From Thioalkalivibrio sp. ALJT (GTDB lineage: Bacteria > Pseudomonadota > Gammaproteobacteria > Ectothiorhodospirales > Ectothiorhodospiraceae): a DNA stretch of 64,000 nucleotides. The notes beneath the pieces are model-generated. The model was given only the letters and a program-made list of their open reading frames with translations, made no database searches and was not told the origin of the DNA. The DNA lies in contig NZ_KB907125.1 of the NCBI RefSeq assembly GCF_000381825.1, forward strand, positions 62,001 to 126,000. Direction: 5' to 3'. Made by a program: the position numbers and the translations under genes. Of this stretch, positions 32,846 to 41,229 are shown one piece after another (positions within the stretch are counted from its first letter, which is position 1; each line of letters starts with the position of its first letter).

Positions 32846-32922
32846 TGTGGGAGCGGCCTTGGCCGCGAACCGGCGGTAGGCGCCAGCCAAGGCCCCGGAT
32901 TCGCGCGCAAGCGCGCCCCCAC
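32846..32922. repeat. REP-like palindromic pair
   Basis: A unit of the type TGTGGGAGCGGCC-TTGGCCGCGAA (32846-32869) faces an inverted relative TTCGCGCGCAAGCGCGCCCCCAC (32900-32922). Both have the REP layout of a short GC-rich hairpin with a conserved GTGGGAGC-like head and a CGAA tail. The pair lies just after the GST stop and before the convergent higA, where it can cap both transcripts. Related units occur at 34514, 47181 and 63140. Confidence 0.75.
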
Positions 32923-32960
32923 CGGGCTGCTTGCTTACTCGACGAAAGGAACAGCACCCA

Positions 32961-33239
32961 TCAAGCAGCTGCAAACCGCCGGATGTGGTTCTCGTCGCGG
33001 GATTCGGCCCGGGCCAGATCGAAGTTCGTCTGCATGGTGAGCCAGTGGCGCGCCTCGCCGATGCCGCCGCTCTCGAGGCGCACGGCAAAGTCCGGCGAAA
33101 TCGCGGCATGTTCGTTCAGTACACGCGAGACCGCGTTGCGGGACATCCCCAGATGCTGCGCAAACTCCGTCACCGAAAGCCCCAGCCCGGGCAGCACGCG
33201 CCGGCGCAGGATCCGCCCGGGATGGGGCGGATTCCGCAT
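32961..33239 (-). CDS. higA: HigA-family antitoxin (XRE-type)
   Basis: The 92-residue product from MRNPPHPGRILRRRV at 33239 is a HigA/VapI-type antitoxin. A helix-turn-helix lies at about residues 24-50 (LSVTEFAQHLGMSRNAVSRVLNEH), and the family N-terminus PPHPGRIL is intact. HigA normally binds HigB and represses the higBA operator. Here the adjacent higB copy is broken, so this antitoxin is an orphan that may act only as a repressor or as protection against other HigB toxins. Confidence 0.88.
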   Translation of the reverse strand: MRNPPHPGRILRRRVLPGLGLSVTEFAQHLGMSRNAVSRVLNEHAAISPDFAVRLESGGIGEARHWLTMQTNFDLARAESRDENHIRRFAAA

Positions 33240-33258
33240 CGACGTATCCTCCAGAGGC

Positions 33259-33380
33259 TCAGTGGTAGTCTTCATAATCCACCTGGTCCGCATCGTCGCC
33301 ACTGAACGTGAAGGTGACAACCCGGTTGCGGTTCACATGTACAGGCGCTTCAGTCCCTTGTGACGAATCTTCCTGATCAT
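33259..33380 (-). pseudogene. higB: HigB-type toxin remnant (internal deletion)
   Basis: An ATG at 33380, preceded by GGGAAGG, starts MIRKIRHKGLKRLYM and then meets TGA. This matches the N-terminus typical of HigB (MI-RHKGLKRL). A second frame next to it encodes RVVTFTFSGDDADQVDYEDYH and a stop at 33259, which matches the family C-terminus. The 122 bases are about 157 fewer than a normal 92-codon higB and the two parts are out of frame. About 50 codons of the RNase core were deleted, so no toxin can be made. Confidence 0.8.
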
Positions 33381-33414
33381 CGGCCTTCCCTGGCAGACAC
33401 TTGCACTGTAATCC

Positions 33415-33424
33415 GTAACGTTAC
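33415..33424. promoter_or_regulatory. Putative higBA operator palindrome
   Basis: GTAACGTTAC is a perfect ten-base palindrome located 35 bases upstream of the higB start, where HigA would be expected to bind. The surrounding bases are the most AT-rich of this short region. Assignment rests on position and symmetry only. Confidence 0.4.
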
Positions 33425-33454
33425 ACGAGCCAAACCGACCCGAATGCGGGGGGC

Positions 33455-33730
33455 TCAGCCGAAGCGGTAGTGCTTGCGGATGTCGCGGTGGATTTCCCAG
33501 GTGCAGCCCATGCCCTCGGGAAAGGTCACCAGATCGCCCTCGCCCACGGTGACGGGCTCGCCACCATCATCCGGCGTCACCGTCACCTGCCCTTCCAGGA
33601 TGTAGCAGACCTCGCGCTCGTCGTAGTGCCAGGGGAAGGTCGAGACTTCCTTCTCCCACACCGGCCAGTCGAACACCCCCAGGCGTTCCAGATGGTCCTG
33701 TTCCGGTCGATGGATCACTTCGATGGACAT
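33455..33730 (-). CDS. Small cupin-domain protein
   Basis: The 91-residue product is a minimal cupin barrel of the EutQ/DUF861 kind. Blocks are WHYDEREVCYILEGQVTV and GEGDLVTFPEGMGCTWEI, the two conserved cupin motifs. Only a few of the usual metal ligands are evident (His and Glu in motif 1). Family members are mostly of unknown function; some bind small acids or sugars. It stands alone between higBA and a membrane protein gene. Confidence 0.8.
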   Translation of the reverse strand: MSIEVIHRPEQDHLERLGVFDWPVWEKEVSTFPWHYDEREVCYILEGQVTVTPDDGGEPVTVGEGDLVTFPEGMGCTWEIHRDIRKHYRFG

Positions 33731-33819
33731 GGCGCCTCCTACGTTGCGCTGCGTCGTATTGGGAATCGCGCAAGACCCTACCGTCTCGCTGCGTCACCGG
33801 CCAGCCCAGGCACTCCGGG

Positions 33820-34479
33820 CTATCGAAACAGCCGCCTCTCCTCGCGGCGGAAACGGCGCACGACCAGCAGCACGAAAGCCATAATGCCGAGTCCGGCCGA
33901 GATGTAATCGAGGGGCATCCCCAGTTCCCAGGCCATGTAGCCGGTGACCAGCGCCCAGAGACACGGGATGATCGCCAGGATCAGCGGCGGTCGCGGGTAC
34001 CCGAGCAGCAACAACCCCAGGGTCAGCAACATGGTCGGGCCCGGCGCCACCCCCACATACGACAGTTGCGACCAGGAAGTATCCACCAACGCGAGTCCAA
34101 CCAGGGGATAGGCGACGACTGCGTAAAACATCAGTACAACGGCCAATAAACCCGCCCATCCGCCGGGCCAGGCGAAGGCACCGCGCCCCATCACCGTCAG
34201 GGCGAACACCATCATCAACCCCTGCGCCACGAACACCCCAGCCAGCCAATGGGCGGCGAAGTGATACGGCGCCAGCGAACCACCAAAGAACGTCAGTCCG
34301 ATCCAGGCCCACAGCACGCCCATCAACAGTCCGATCGCGCGACCCGCGAAACGCCCACTGAAAAACGCCATCGCAATCGATACCAGCACGAACAAGGCCG
34401 CCACCCCATGCAGCGGCCAGATCGCCTGGTTGTACTGGTCGAGAATCGCCAGCCAGGTGGGTCCGTCAAACGGCAGCAT
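33820..34479 (-). CDS. Integral membrane protein, DUF6064-like
   Basis: The 219-residue product has about seven membrane helices covering most of its length and a basic C-terminal end (RRFRREERRLFR). The N-terminus MLPFDGPTW-LDQYNQAIWP resembles the DUF6064 family, whose function is unknown. No transport or enzyme motif was recognised. It is flanked by a cupin gene and by a REP unit. Confidence 0.7.
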   Translation of the reverse strand: MLPFDGPTWLAILDQYNQAIWPLHGVAALFVLVSIAMAFFSGRFAGRAIGLLMGVLWAWIGLTFFGGSLAPYHFAAHWLAGVFVAQGLMMVFALTVMGRGAFAWPGGWAGLLAVVLMFYAVVAYPLVGLALVDTSWSQLSYVGVAPGPTMLLTLGLLLLGYPRPPLILAIIPCLWALVTGYMAWELGMPLDYISAGLGIMAFVLLVVRRFRREERRLFR

Positions 34480-34513
34480 TTATCTCCCCGTACCCATGGG
34501 TTGAAGATCATTA

Positions 34514-34586
34514 CTGTGGGAGGCCAGTTCTCTGGCCGACTCGGCGTGCGACAAGACTTATCGGCCAGAGGGCTGGCCTCCTACAG
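34514..34586. repeat. REP-like palindromic pair overlapping the end of the aldo/keto reductase gene
   Basis: Outer arms CTGTGGGAGGCCAG (from 34514) and CTGGCCTCCTACAG (to 34586) face each other, with inner CTCTGGCC/GGCCAGAG repeats. The aldo/keto reductase stop codon TAG (34581-34583) is inside the right arm, so the repeat supplies the 3' end of that frame. Confidence 0.7.
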
Positions 34587-35793
34587 GTCGCCGACGTAGG
34601 CGACCATGCGTTCGCGCATGTCGGCATCCGGCAGGGGCCCGTACAGGGCACCCATATTCTCCTCCATGTGCGCGTCCACCGAAGTCGCCGGGATCGCGCA
34701 GGTGACATGCGGATGGGACACGATGAACTTGAGCAGAAACTGTGGCCAGTTCTCGCACTCGATCTCGTCCGCCCAATCCGGCAGCGGGTGCCCTTCAAAA
34801 CGCTCGATCAACGCCTTGCGCCGAAACGGGCGGTTGGCGATGACCGCAATGTCGCGCTCGGCCGCCAACGGCAGCAGGCGCTGCTCCGCCTGGCGATCCA
34901 GGATGTTGTAGGTCAGCTGCACGAAATCGAGGTCCTCCGAGCGCATGATCCGTTCCATCTCGTCATGCCGCCGCCCATGCGAAGTGGTGATACCGATGTA
35001 GCGAATCTCCCCGGCCTCGCGCCGTTCGCGCAGCGTCTCAAGGTGCGCCCCCCAGTTCTGCAGGTTGTGCACCTGCTGCAGGTCCAGGCGGCTCACACCC
35101 CACAGGTCCAGGGAATCCGCTTGCTGCTCGCGCCCCGTGGAGGTACTTCGGGTCCAGACCTTGGTCGCCGCAAACAGGCCCTCGGGATACCCGAGGGAAA
35201 CACTGATCCATGTACACACTCGCGCTCGAGTCGCTTTGGCGTGCGAACAAGGCGCGGTGACCGCCGTGCAGTCATTCTGCACAAGGGAGCCGCAACGCAG
35301 TGCGCACTCGAAAGCGGCCGAGCCCCTTCGGGGTTGGCACCCCAGGTTCCCCGATCCGGCGTTGCGCCACTTGGCCGTAGAATGGCTACGGCGCTGCGCG
35401 GCGCGCCTTGTCTCGGAAAACCTGGGGTGCCAACGCGAGTGTGTACATGGATCAGTATTTCCCTGGCTCGCGCAGGCCATGGCCTACCACCGCTTCGGCG
35501 CGCCCGTACATCGGCGAGGAGTCGATCATGCCGCCGCCACGCCGAAAGAACGTGTCCAGAATTTCTGTACGCACCGCCAGCGGATCCGGGCTCTCCGGCA
35601 CGTTGAAGGTAATCCACGTACCCATCCCGATCACCGGGATCTCCTCGCCCGACGACGGAATCGGCTTCAGGTTCAGCACGCGCCCCTCGTTGGCATGTGT
35701 CAGCAGAGGAATGCCGGCCCATGCACCCGCTAGCGAACCAGCCACCCATCGTAAAAAGGAGCGCCGGGACTGCCCGTGGTCGACCATAGACAT
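34581..35793 (-). pseudogene. Tat-exported aldo/keto reductase, split by a MITE-like insertion
   Basis: The N-terminal half (35793 to about 35466) begins with a twin-arginine signal (QSRRSFLRWVAGSLAGAWAG). It continues into an AKR fold with MIDSSPMYGRAEAVVGHGLRE, which holds the active-site Asp and Tyr. The C-terminal half (about 35194 to 34581) resumes with LGYPEGLFAATKVWT, which has the catalytic Lys, and runs to MRERMVAYVGDL. Between them lies a 269 bp element with inverted repeats, and the halves are in different frames. Removing 35195-35465 gives an in-frame E-L-G junction and a product of about 313 residues. As it stands, neither half has all catalytic residues. The natural substrate is unknown. 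Confidence 0.88.
35195..35463. mobile_element. MITE-like element, 269 bp, with 30 bp terminal inverted repeats
   Basis: The ends 35195-35224 and 35434-35463 are 30-base inverted repeats that differ at one base; they begin GGGAAACACTGATCC and GGGAAATACTGATCC. A second perfect 15-base inverted repeat (TTGGCACCCCAGGTT at 35334-35348 and its complement at 35419-35433) abuts the right terminal repeat. No transposase is encoded. No target duplication is visible; two extra bases (35464-35465) lie at the right edge if the host gene is rebuilt. This fits a non-autonomous element moved by a transposase elsewhere in the genome. The family could not be assigned. Confidence 0.85.
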
Positions 35794-35842
35794 GCCTCAC
35801 CCATTACGAGGAACTTGTTTACGTGGTCTCCAGCCACGGGCC

Positions 35843-36709
35843 TCAAGTTCCCGACCAATGCTTCGACAGCGCCGTGACCAGGGGCTTCATGAAGTACTGG
35901 GCGTCCGGAATTACACCGGGCACGATACCCGCCGAGCGCAGCTCATTTGCAACCACCGGGCCAATAGCAGCTACCACGGTTCGATGCAGAGCGGCAATGA
36001 GCGCTTCTTCGCACCTCCGATCTCTTGCAACGCGCAACAACCGCCGGACCTGCGCCTGGCTGGTGAAGGCGATGGCATCCAGTCTCCCATCGGCCAGGGC
36101 CACGACCAATTCCGCCACACGATCGGTTTCTGCACCATCCGCGTAGCGATAAGGCGCCACGCAGCGCACCTCGGCCCCACGGTTCTCGAGGAAGTCGACC
36201 AATTTCCAGTTGGGTTCCTCCCCATAGAGCTGAACGCCAATGCGTGGCGCCATGTCCTTGCCGGTAGCCAGACCCACCTCGGCCAGGGTGTGGATGATGC
36301 CCTCCGTGGTCGGCACTGCGGCCACCGTATCCGGCACCACGCCGAACGGCTTCATCGCCCTTCCGGGTTTCGGCCCGCGCACCAAGGTCGGGGTCGCGCC
36401 CACGGCCGCCAGCCACGGGTCTTCCAGCCCGGAGCGCTGGGCAAAACCGGTCAGACGGGTGAAGCCCTCGCCGGTCAGGAAGATCATCCGGTCGAATGGC
36501 CGTTCAATCGCCTCGCGCAGCCAGGCCTCGACCGCCGTGCGATCCGGACTATCGTGGATTGCCACCAGCGGACAGCGCCACACCTTGGCCCCACGCCGCT
36601 CCAGCAGACCAGCCAGCACCTCCAGGGCGCGACTTTCCGGGATGGCAATCCGACGTCCGGCCAGTTCGCCCGCCAGTGCCTGCCCCACCTCCTGAGCGAC
36701 GGCCGTCAC
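35843..36709 (-). CDS. hemD: Uroporphyrinogen-III synthase, nitrate-assimilation type
   Basis: HemD closes hydroxymethylbilane with ring-D inversion to give uroporphyrinogen III, the branch point to siroheme. The 288-residue product has two alternating alpha/beta lobes, with GRRIAIPESRALEVLAGLLERRGA at the start, IFLTGEGF in the middle and DAIAFTSQAQVRRLL near residue 215. HemD is poorly conserved, so the call leans on context: it is the last gene of the nitrate operon and overlaps cysG by four bases. It may be a second hemD dedicated to siroheme for NirB. Confidence 0.85.
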   Translation of the reverse strand: MTAVAQEVGQALAGELAGRRIAIPESRALEVLAGLLERRGAKVWRCPLVAIHDSPDRTAVEAWLREAIERPFDRMIFLTGEGFTRLTGFAQRSGLEDPWLAAVGATPTLVRGPKPGRAMKPFGVVPDTVAAVPTTEGIIHTLAEVGLATGKDMAPRIGVQLYGEEPNWKLVDFLENRGAEVRCVAPYRYADGAETDRVAELVVALADGRLDAIAFTSQAQVRRLLRVARDRRCEEALIAALHRTVVAAIGPVVANELRSAGIVPGVIPDAQYFMKPLVTALSKHWSGT

Positions 36710-38163
36710 GCGGCGCTCGCGGCCGCCGTCTGTGGCCCTGGCATCGGCTGCGGGAAGGCGGCATCGGCACCGGCATCCGGTTTAAACCAGGCCAGGCGCT
36801 GGTGGCAGGCCGCCACATCGCCCACCACGATCAGACTCGGCGAACCGACCCCAGCGCGCTCCGCCTGGGTGGCCAGCGTATCCAATGTGCCCGACACCAC
36901 CCGTTGCTGGTTCGTGGTGCCGTTCTCGATGATCGCGGCCGGGGTGGACCCGGCGCGCTGTGCCACCCCCTTCAGACCCTGGCAGATTGCCGACAGGGCG
37001 CGCCGCCCCATGTAGAACACCAGCGTCTCATGTGGATCATTTAGCTGGTCCCAGTCCACATCCAGGCGGCCCTCGCGGGTGTGCCCGGTAATGAACCGCA
37101 CGGATTGGGCATGATCACGATGGGTCAGCGGGATCCCCGAATAGGCTGCGCAGCCACTGGCCGCAGTAATCCCGGGGACGACCTGGTAGGCCACGCCATC
37201 GGCCGCGAGGACGTCCAGCTCCTCGCCGCCACGCCCGAACACGAAGGGGTCCCCGCCCTTGAGGCGCGCGACCCGCTTGCCTTCGCGCGCCAGACGCGAG
37301 AGCAACGCGCTGATCTCTGCCTGCGGTACACAATGGCGATCACGCTCCTTTCCGACATAGAAGCGTTCCGCCTCGCGCCGGGCCAGGTTCACCACCTCGG
37401 AGGACACCAGCCGGTCGTAGACGACCACATCCGCCTGCTGCAGCAGGCGCAGCGCGCGAAAGGTCAGCAGGTCGGGATCGCCCGGCCCGGCGCCGATCAG
37501 GTAGACCTCGCCGGGCGTGCTGGTTGCGGCATCCGCCAGTTCCTGCTCCAGGCGCGCCTCGGCCGCGTCCATGCGCCCGGCCAGGGCGAGCTCGGTGGCC
37601 GGACCGGCAAAGGCCCGCTCCCAGAAGGCGCGGCGCGCGTTCACGTGGTCGAAACGGGCGCGCACCCGGTCGCGCAGCCGCCCGGCGAGATCGGCCAGCC
37701 GGCCATAGCCGGCCGGGATCAGGCTCTCGATCTTCGCGCGCAGCAGGCGAACCAGCACCGGGGCGCGGCCACCGGAGCCGATCGCAATGGTCAGCGGCCC
37801 GCGCTCCACGATCGCCGGCAGGATGAAGCTGCACAGCTCGGGCTGGTCGGCGACGTTCACCGGGATCGAGCGTACAACGCAGTCTTCGGAGACCTGGCGG
37901 TTCACCTCCGCGTCATCGGTCGCGGCGATCACGATCGCGACCCTATCCAGGCATTCGCTGTCATAGACACCCGGATCGCGGCTGATCGACCCCGGTTGTT
38001 CGCGCAGCAGGCGCTCGGCGGCCTCGCTGTACGCCGGGGCCCGCAGGCGCACCCGGGCCCCGGCCTCCAGCAGCAGCGCCGCCTTGCGCGTGGCGACCGG
38101 CCCGGCCCCAACCACCAGGGCCTCGCGGCCGTGCAACTGCATATAGATCGGCAGGTGTTCCAT
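36706..38163 (-). CDS. cysG: Siroheme synthase (uroporphyrinogen-III methylase / precorrin-2 dehydrogenase / ferrochelatase)
   Basis: CysG makes siroheme, the prosthetic group of NirB, from uroporphyrinogen III. The 485-residue product is the full fusion. The N-terminal NAD-binding dehydrogenase/chelatase half has ALVVGAGPVATRKAALLLEAGA. The C-terminal SAM-dependent methylase half starts near residue 217 with VYLIGAGPGDPDLLTFRAL, and also has RLKGGDPFVFGRGGEE and PGITAASGCAAYSGIPLTHR. It sits two bases after nasA, inside the nitrate assimilation operon. Confidence 0.96.
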   Translation of the reverse strand: MEHLPIYMQLHGREALVVGAGPVATRKAALLLEAGARVRLRAPAYSEAAERLLREQPGSISRDPGVYDSECLDRVAIVIAATDDAEVNRQVSEDCVVRSIPVNVADQPELCSFILPAIVERGPLTIAIGSGGRAPVLVRLLRAKIESLIPAGYGRLADLAGRLRDRVRARFDHVNARRAFWERAFAGPATELALAGRMDAAEARLEQELADAATSTPGEVYLIGAGPGDPDLLTFRALRLLQQADVVVYDRLVSSEVVNLARREAERFYVGKERDRHCVPQAEISALLSRLAREGKRVARLKGGDPFVFGRGGEELDVLAADGVAYQVVPGITAASGCAAYSGIPLTHRDHAQSVRFITGHTREGRLDVDWDQLNDPHETLVFYMGRRALSAICQGLKGVAQRAGSTPAAIIENGTTNQQRVVSGTLDTLATQAERAGVGSPSLIVVGDVAACHQRLAWFKPDAGADAAFPQPMPGPQTAAASAA

Positions 38164-38165
38164 GC

Positions 38166-40856
38166 TTATCCCTCCCGCGCCACGGGGTCCGTGGGCGCCT
38201 CGGCTTCCTCGTTCAACAGGGTCTGGATCTCGGGTCGGCAGGAGCCACAGTTGGTCCCCGCCTCAAGGGCCGAACCCACGGCCTCGCAGGTGGCAAGCCC
38301 CTGCTCGCGGATCGCAGTGCGGATGCGCGTCTCGTCCACGCCGAAGCAGGCGCAGACCATGCGCCCGCGCGCGGCCTGGCCGTTCGGTGGACGCCCGGTC
38401 AGGAGCGCCATGCGCTCGGTATCGCTGATCGTCTCGGCCGCGAACAGGCCGGCCAGCCACTCGCGCTCGGGCAAGCCCCGGTCGGGGCCCGCGAACAGCA
38501 CGCAGGCGAGCCGCCCCTCGTGGATCTGCGCGGCGCGGTAGCGCCCCCCGGCGGGGTCGGCGAACTCCAGCCATTCCCCCGGCCCGTCCAGGCGTTCGCG
38601 CCACGCATCCACCGTGGGCGGTGTGCCCCGCCCGGCCAGTTCGGTACGCAGGTGTCGGCGACCACGGGCGGTGACTGCGTAGTCCGACTCGGGCGTGGCG
38701 ATCGGCTCGCGGCTCAGCACGAAGCCGTGCCAGTCCAGCGCCGCCGGGCGCAAGGCCACGGCCGTGTGCTTGAATGCCGGCTGCCCGGAGACCGGGTCGA
38801 CATGCGCGGGCACCAGCGCATCGACCCGGGCGAGCCGCGCGATCGGCCGGCTCCAGTGCATGGGCACGAACACGCTGCCGGGGCGCTGCTCGCGGCTCAC
38901 CTGCACCCGCGCCAGCAGGCGACCGTGGCGACTGGTCACCTCGGCGAGATCGCCGGCCTGGACCCGGAACAGCCCGGCATCCACCGGATGGATCTCGACG
39001 AACGGTTCCGGCTGATGCGCACTCAGGCGCGGGGTGCGTGCGGTGCGGGTCATGCTGTGCCACTGGTCGCGGATGCGGCCGGTGTTCAGGCGCAGCGGAT
39101 ATTCGGCAGCGACCGGGTCGGTCGGGGCCTGCGGGGTCACGGCCGCGAGCTGCGCCCGGCCGCTGGCGGTGAAGAAACGGCCATCGGCGTAGAGGTGTTC
39201 GGCGCCCGTCCGGCTCCCCGCCGGCAGCGGCCACTGCACTGGCTCCAGGGCGTCGTACTCGGCGTCGGACAGCCTGGCCAGTGCGCCAATGTCGAAGTCG
39301 CGCGTGCCGTGGTTCTCGAAGGTGGACAGCGCCGCATGCTCGCGGAAGATCTCGCCCGGGCGGGTATAGGGAAAGGCGTCGGCGAAACCCAGCCGCTGCG
39401 CGACCCGGGCCAGCGCCCACCAGTCGTGCCGGGCCTCGCCCGGGGGCGCGCGGAACGGGCGCTGGCGCGAGATGCGGCGCTCGGAGTTGGTCACCGTGCC
39501 GTCCTTCTCGCCCCAGGTGGTCGCCGGCAGCAGTACGTCCGCCACCCGCGTGGTCTCGGTCTCGCGCACGCAGTCGGAGACCACGACCAGCGGGCATGCG
39601 GCCAGGGCCTGCTCGAAGCGCGCGGCTTCGGGCAGGCTGAACAGCGGATTGGTGCCGATGATCCAGACCGCCTTCACCTGCCCCGACTCGACCGCGCGGA
39701 ACAGGTCCAGCGCCTTAAGCCCCGGCTGGCGAGCAAGGTTGGGTGCGCCCCAGAAACGCCCGACCCGGTCCAGGTCCGCCTCGTCGAAGCCCATGTGCGC
39801 GGCCAGCTGGCTGGCCAGTCCGCCGACCTCGCGCCCGCCCATCGCATTCGGCTGGCCCGTCAGTGAGAACGGTCCCATGCCCGCGCGCCCGAGGCGGCCG
39901 GTGGCCAGATGCACGTTGAGGATCGCCCCGGCCTTGTCCACGCCGCTGTCAGACTGATTGATGCCCTGGCAGAAGGCGGTCACGGTGCGCTCGGTACGGG
40001 CAAACCACTGGAAGAACGTTGCCACGGCCTCCGGCTCCAGCTCGCAGGCCTCGGCGGTCGCGGCGATCGACGGGCTGGAGGCCCGCGCGGCCGCCAGGGC
40101 GTCGGCAAAGCCGTCGACATGGCGCTCCAGGAAGCCGGGGTCCAGCGCATCCTCCCGGCGCAGATGGTCCAGCAGGCCGTTGAACAGCCAGGCATCCGTG
40201 CCCGGCGCCAGCGGCAGGTGCAGGTCGGCCGCCTGGGCGGTGGCCGTGCGCCGCGGGTCGATCACCACCAGCTTCATCTCCGGGCGCGCCGCGCGGGCGG
40301 CCTGCAGGCGCTGGAACAGGACCGGGTGGGCCCAGGCCATGTTGGAGCCCGTGACCACGACCAGATCCGCCTGCTCGAGGTCGGTATAGCTCCCCGGCAC
40401 GCCATCCACACCGAAGGCACGGGTATGGGCGGCCACCGCCGTGGACATGCAGAGCCGGGAGTTGGTGTCGATATTGGCCGAGCCGATGAAGCCCTTCATC
40501 AGCTTGTTGGCGACGTAGTAATCCTCGGTCAGGATCTGCCCGGAGACGTACAGGGCGACCGCATCCGGCCCGTGTGCCGCGATGGTCTCGCGAAAGCCGT
40601 CCGCGACATGATCCAGCGCGGTCTCCCAGTCGACACGCCGCCCGCCGATCTCCGGGTGCAGCAGCCGGCCCTCGTCGCCGAGGGTCTCGGCCAGCGCCGC
40701 GCCCTTGGAGCACAGGCGCCCGGCATTCGCCGGATGGGCGGGGTCGCCGCGCACCGCGACCGGAAACTCGCCTTCCGGCGTCGCGGTCACCTCCACGCCG
40801 CAGCCCACCCCGCAATAGGGACAGGTCGTACGGGTCACCGGCTCGGGCGTGGCCAT
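38166..40856 (-). CDS. nasA: Assimilatory nitrate reductase catalytic subunit
   Basis: NasA is a cytoplasmic molybdopterin enzyme that reduces nitrate to nitrite for assimilation. The 896-residue product begins with the [4Fe-4S] ligand set CPYCGVGCGVEV and LCSKG. The molybdopterin domains follow, including the block NSRLCMSTAVAAHTRAFG, and a C-terminal dinucleotide-binding domain. The last 70 residues carry an extra BFD-like [2Fe-2S] module (VCACFGVDETRI and GTNCGSCRPEI), as in Klebsiella-type NasA. It lies one base from nirD and is translated with it. Confidence 0.95.
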   Translation of the reverse strand: MATPEPVTRTTCPYCGVGCGVEVTATPEGEFPVAVRGDPAHPANAGRLCSKGAALAETLGDEGRLLHPEIGGRRVDWETALDHVADGFRETIAAHGPDAVALYVSGQILTEDYYVANKLMKGFIGSANIDTNSRLCMSTAVAAHTRAFGVDGVPGSYTDLEQADLVVVTGSNMAWAHPVLFQRLQAARAARPEMKLVVIDPRRTATAQAADLHLPLAPGTDAWLFNGLLDHLRREDALDPGFLERHVDGFADALAAARASSPSIAATAEACELEPEAVATFFQWFARTERTVTAFCQGINQSDSGVDKAGAILNVHLATGRLGRAGMGPFSLTGQPNAMGGREVGGLASQLAAHMGFDEADLDRVGRFWGAPNLARQPGLKALDLFRAVESGQVKAVWIIGTNPLFSLPEAARFEQALAACPLVVVSDCVRETETTRVADVLLPATTWGEKDGTVTNSERRISRQRPFRAPPGEARHDWWALARVAQRLGFADAFPYTRPGEIFREHAALSTFENHGTRDFDIGALARLSDAEYDALEPVQWPLPAGSRTGAEHLYADGRFFTASGRAQLAAVTPQAPTDPVAAEYPLRLNTGRIRDQWHSMTRTARTPRLSAHQPEPFVEIHPVDAGLFRVQAGDLAEVTSRHGRLLARVQVSREQRPGSVFVPMHWSRPIARLARVDALVPAHVDPVSGQPAFKHTAVALRPAALDWHGFVLSREPIATPESDYAVTARGRRHLRTELAGRGTPPTVDAWRERLDGPGEWLEFADPAGGRYRAAQIHEGRLACVLFAGPDRGLPEREWLAGLFAAETISDTERMALLTGRPPNGQAARGRMVCACFGVDETRIRTAIREQGLATCEAVGSALEAGTNCGSCRPEIQTLLNEEAEAPTDPVAREG

Positions 40857-40857
40857 C

Positions 40858-41229
40858 TCAGCCCGCCTCGCGGCAGGCGACCGGCACCGCAGCGGTATCG
40901 TCCGCGGCGTCGCCCGTGACGCCGGAGAGGTCCAGCCACACCTGACCGTCGGTCACCCGGATCGGGAAGGCATGGGTGCAGCCACTGTCCGCCCCGGTGG
41001 CCTCGCCGGACTGCAGATCGATCACCCAGTTGTGCAGCGGGCAGGTCACGCGCTCGCCGTGAACGATGCCCTGCGACAGCGGCCCGCCCTTGTGCGGGCA
41101 CTGATCGCGCAGGGCAAACACGCGGTCATCCGCGGTGCGGAACACGGCGATGTCGCCGTTCGGGCCCGCCACCACGCGCGCACCCAGCGGCGGGATGTCC
41201 TCGAGCGGACAGATCGCGAGCCAGCTCAT
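40858..41229 (-). CDS. nirD: Nitrite reductase (NADH) small subunit
   Basis: NirD is the Rieske-like partner of NirB in the NADH-dependent siroheme nitrite reductase. The start MSWLAICPLEDIPPLGARV at 41229 gives 123 residues. Two ligand-type motifs, CPHKGGPL and CPLHNWVIDL, are present, so unlike some NirD proteins it could hold a real [2Fe-2S] cluster: Cys-X-His pairs are visible as DQCPH and CPLH. It overlaps nirB by four bases. Confidence 0.94.
   Translation of the reverse strand: MSWLAICPLEDIPPLGARVVAGPNGDIAVFRTADDRVFALRDQCPHKGGPLSQGIVHGERVTCPLHNWVIDLQSGEATGADSGCTHAFPIRVTDGQVWLDLSGVTGDAADDTAAVPVACREAG

Noticed and set aside
35195-35463. The repeats inside the MITE as a CRISPR-like or tandem array.
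   Set aside because: The repeats are inverted and terminal, with no regular spacing or direct repetition.
34581-35480. A 299-codon frame running through the MITE into the C-terminal half of the aldo/keto reductase as a functional protein.
   Set aside because: The first 90 or so residues come from the inverted-repeat element and lack any AKR character; the active-site Asp and Tyr are on the other side of the insertion.
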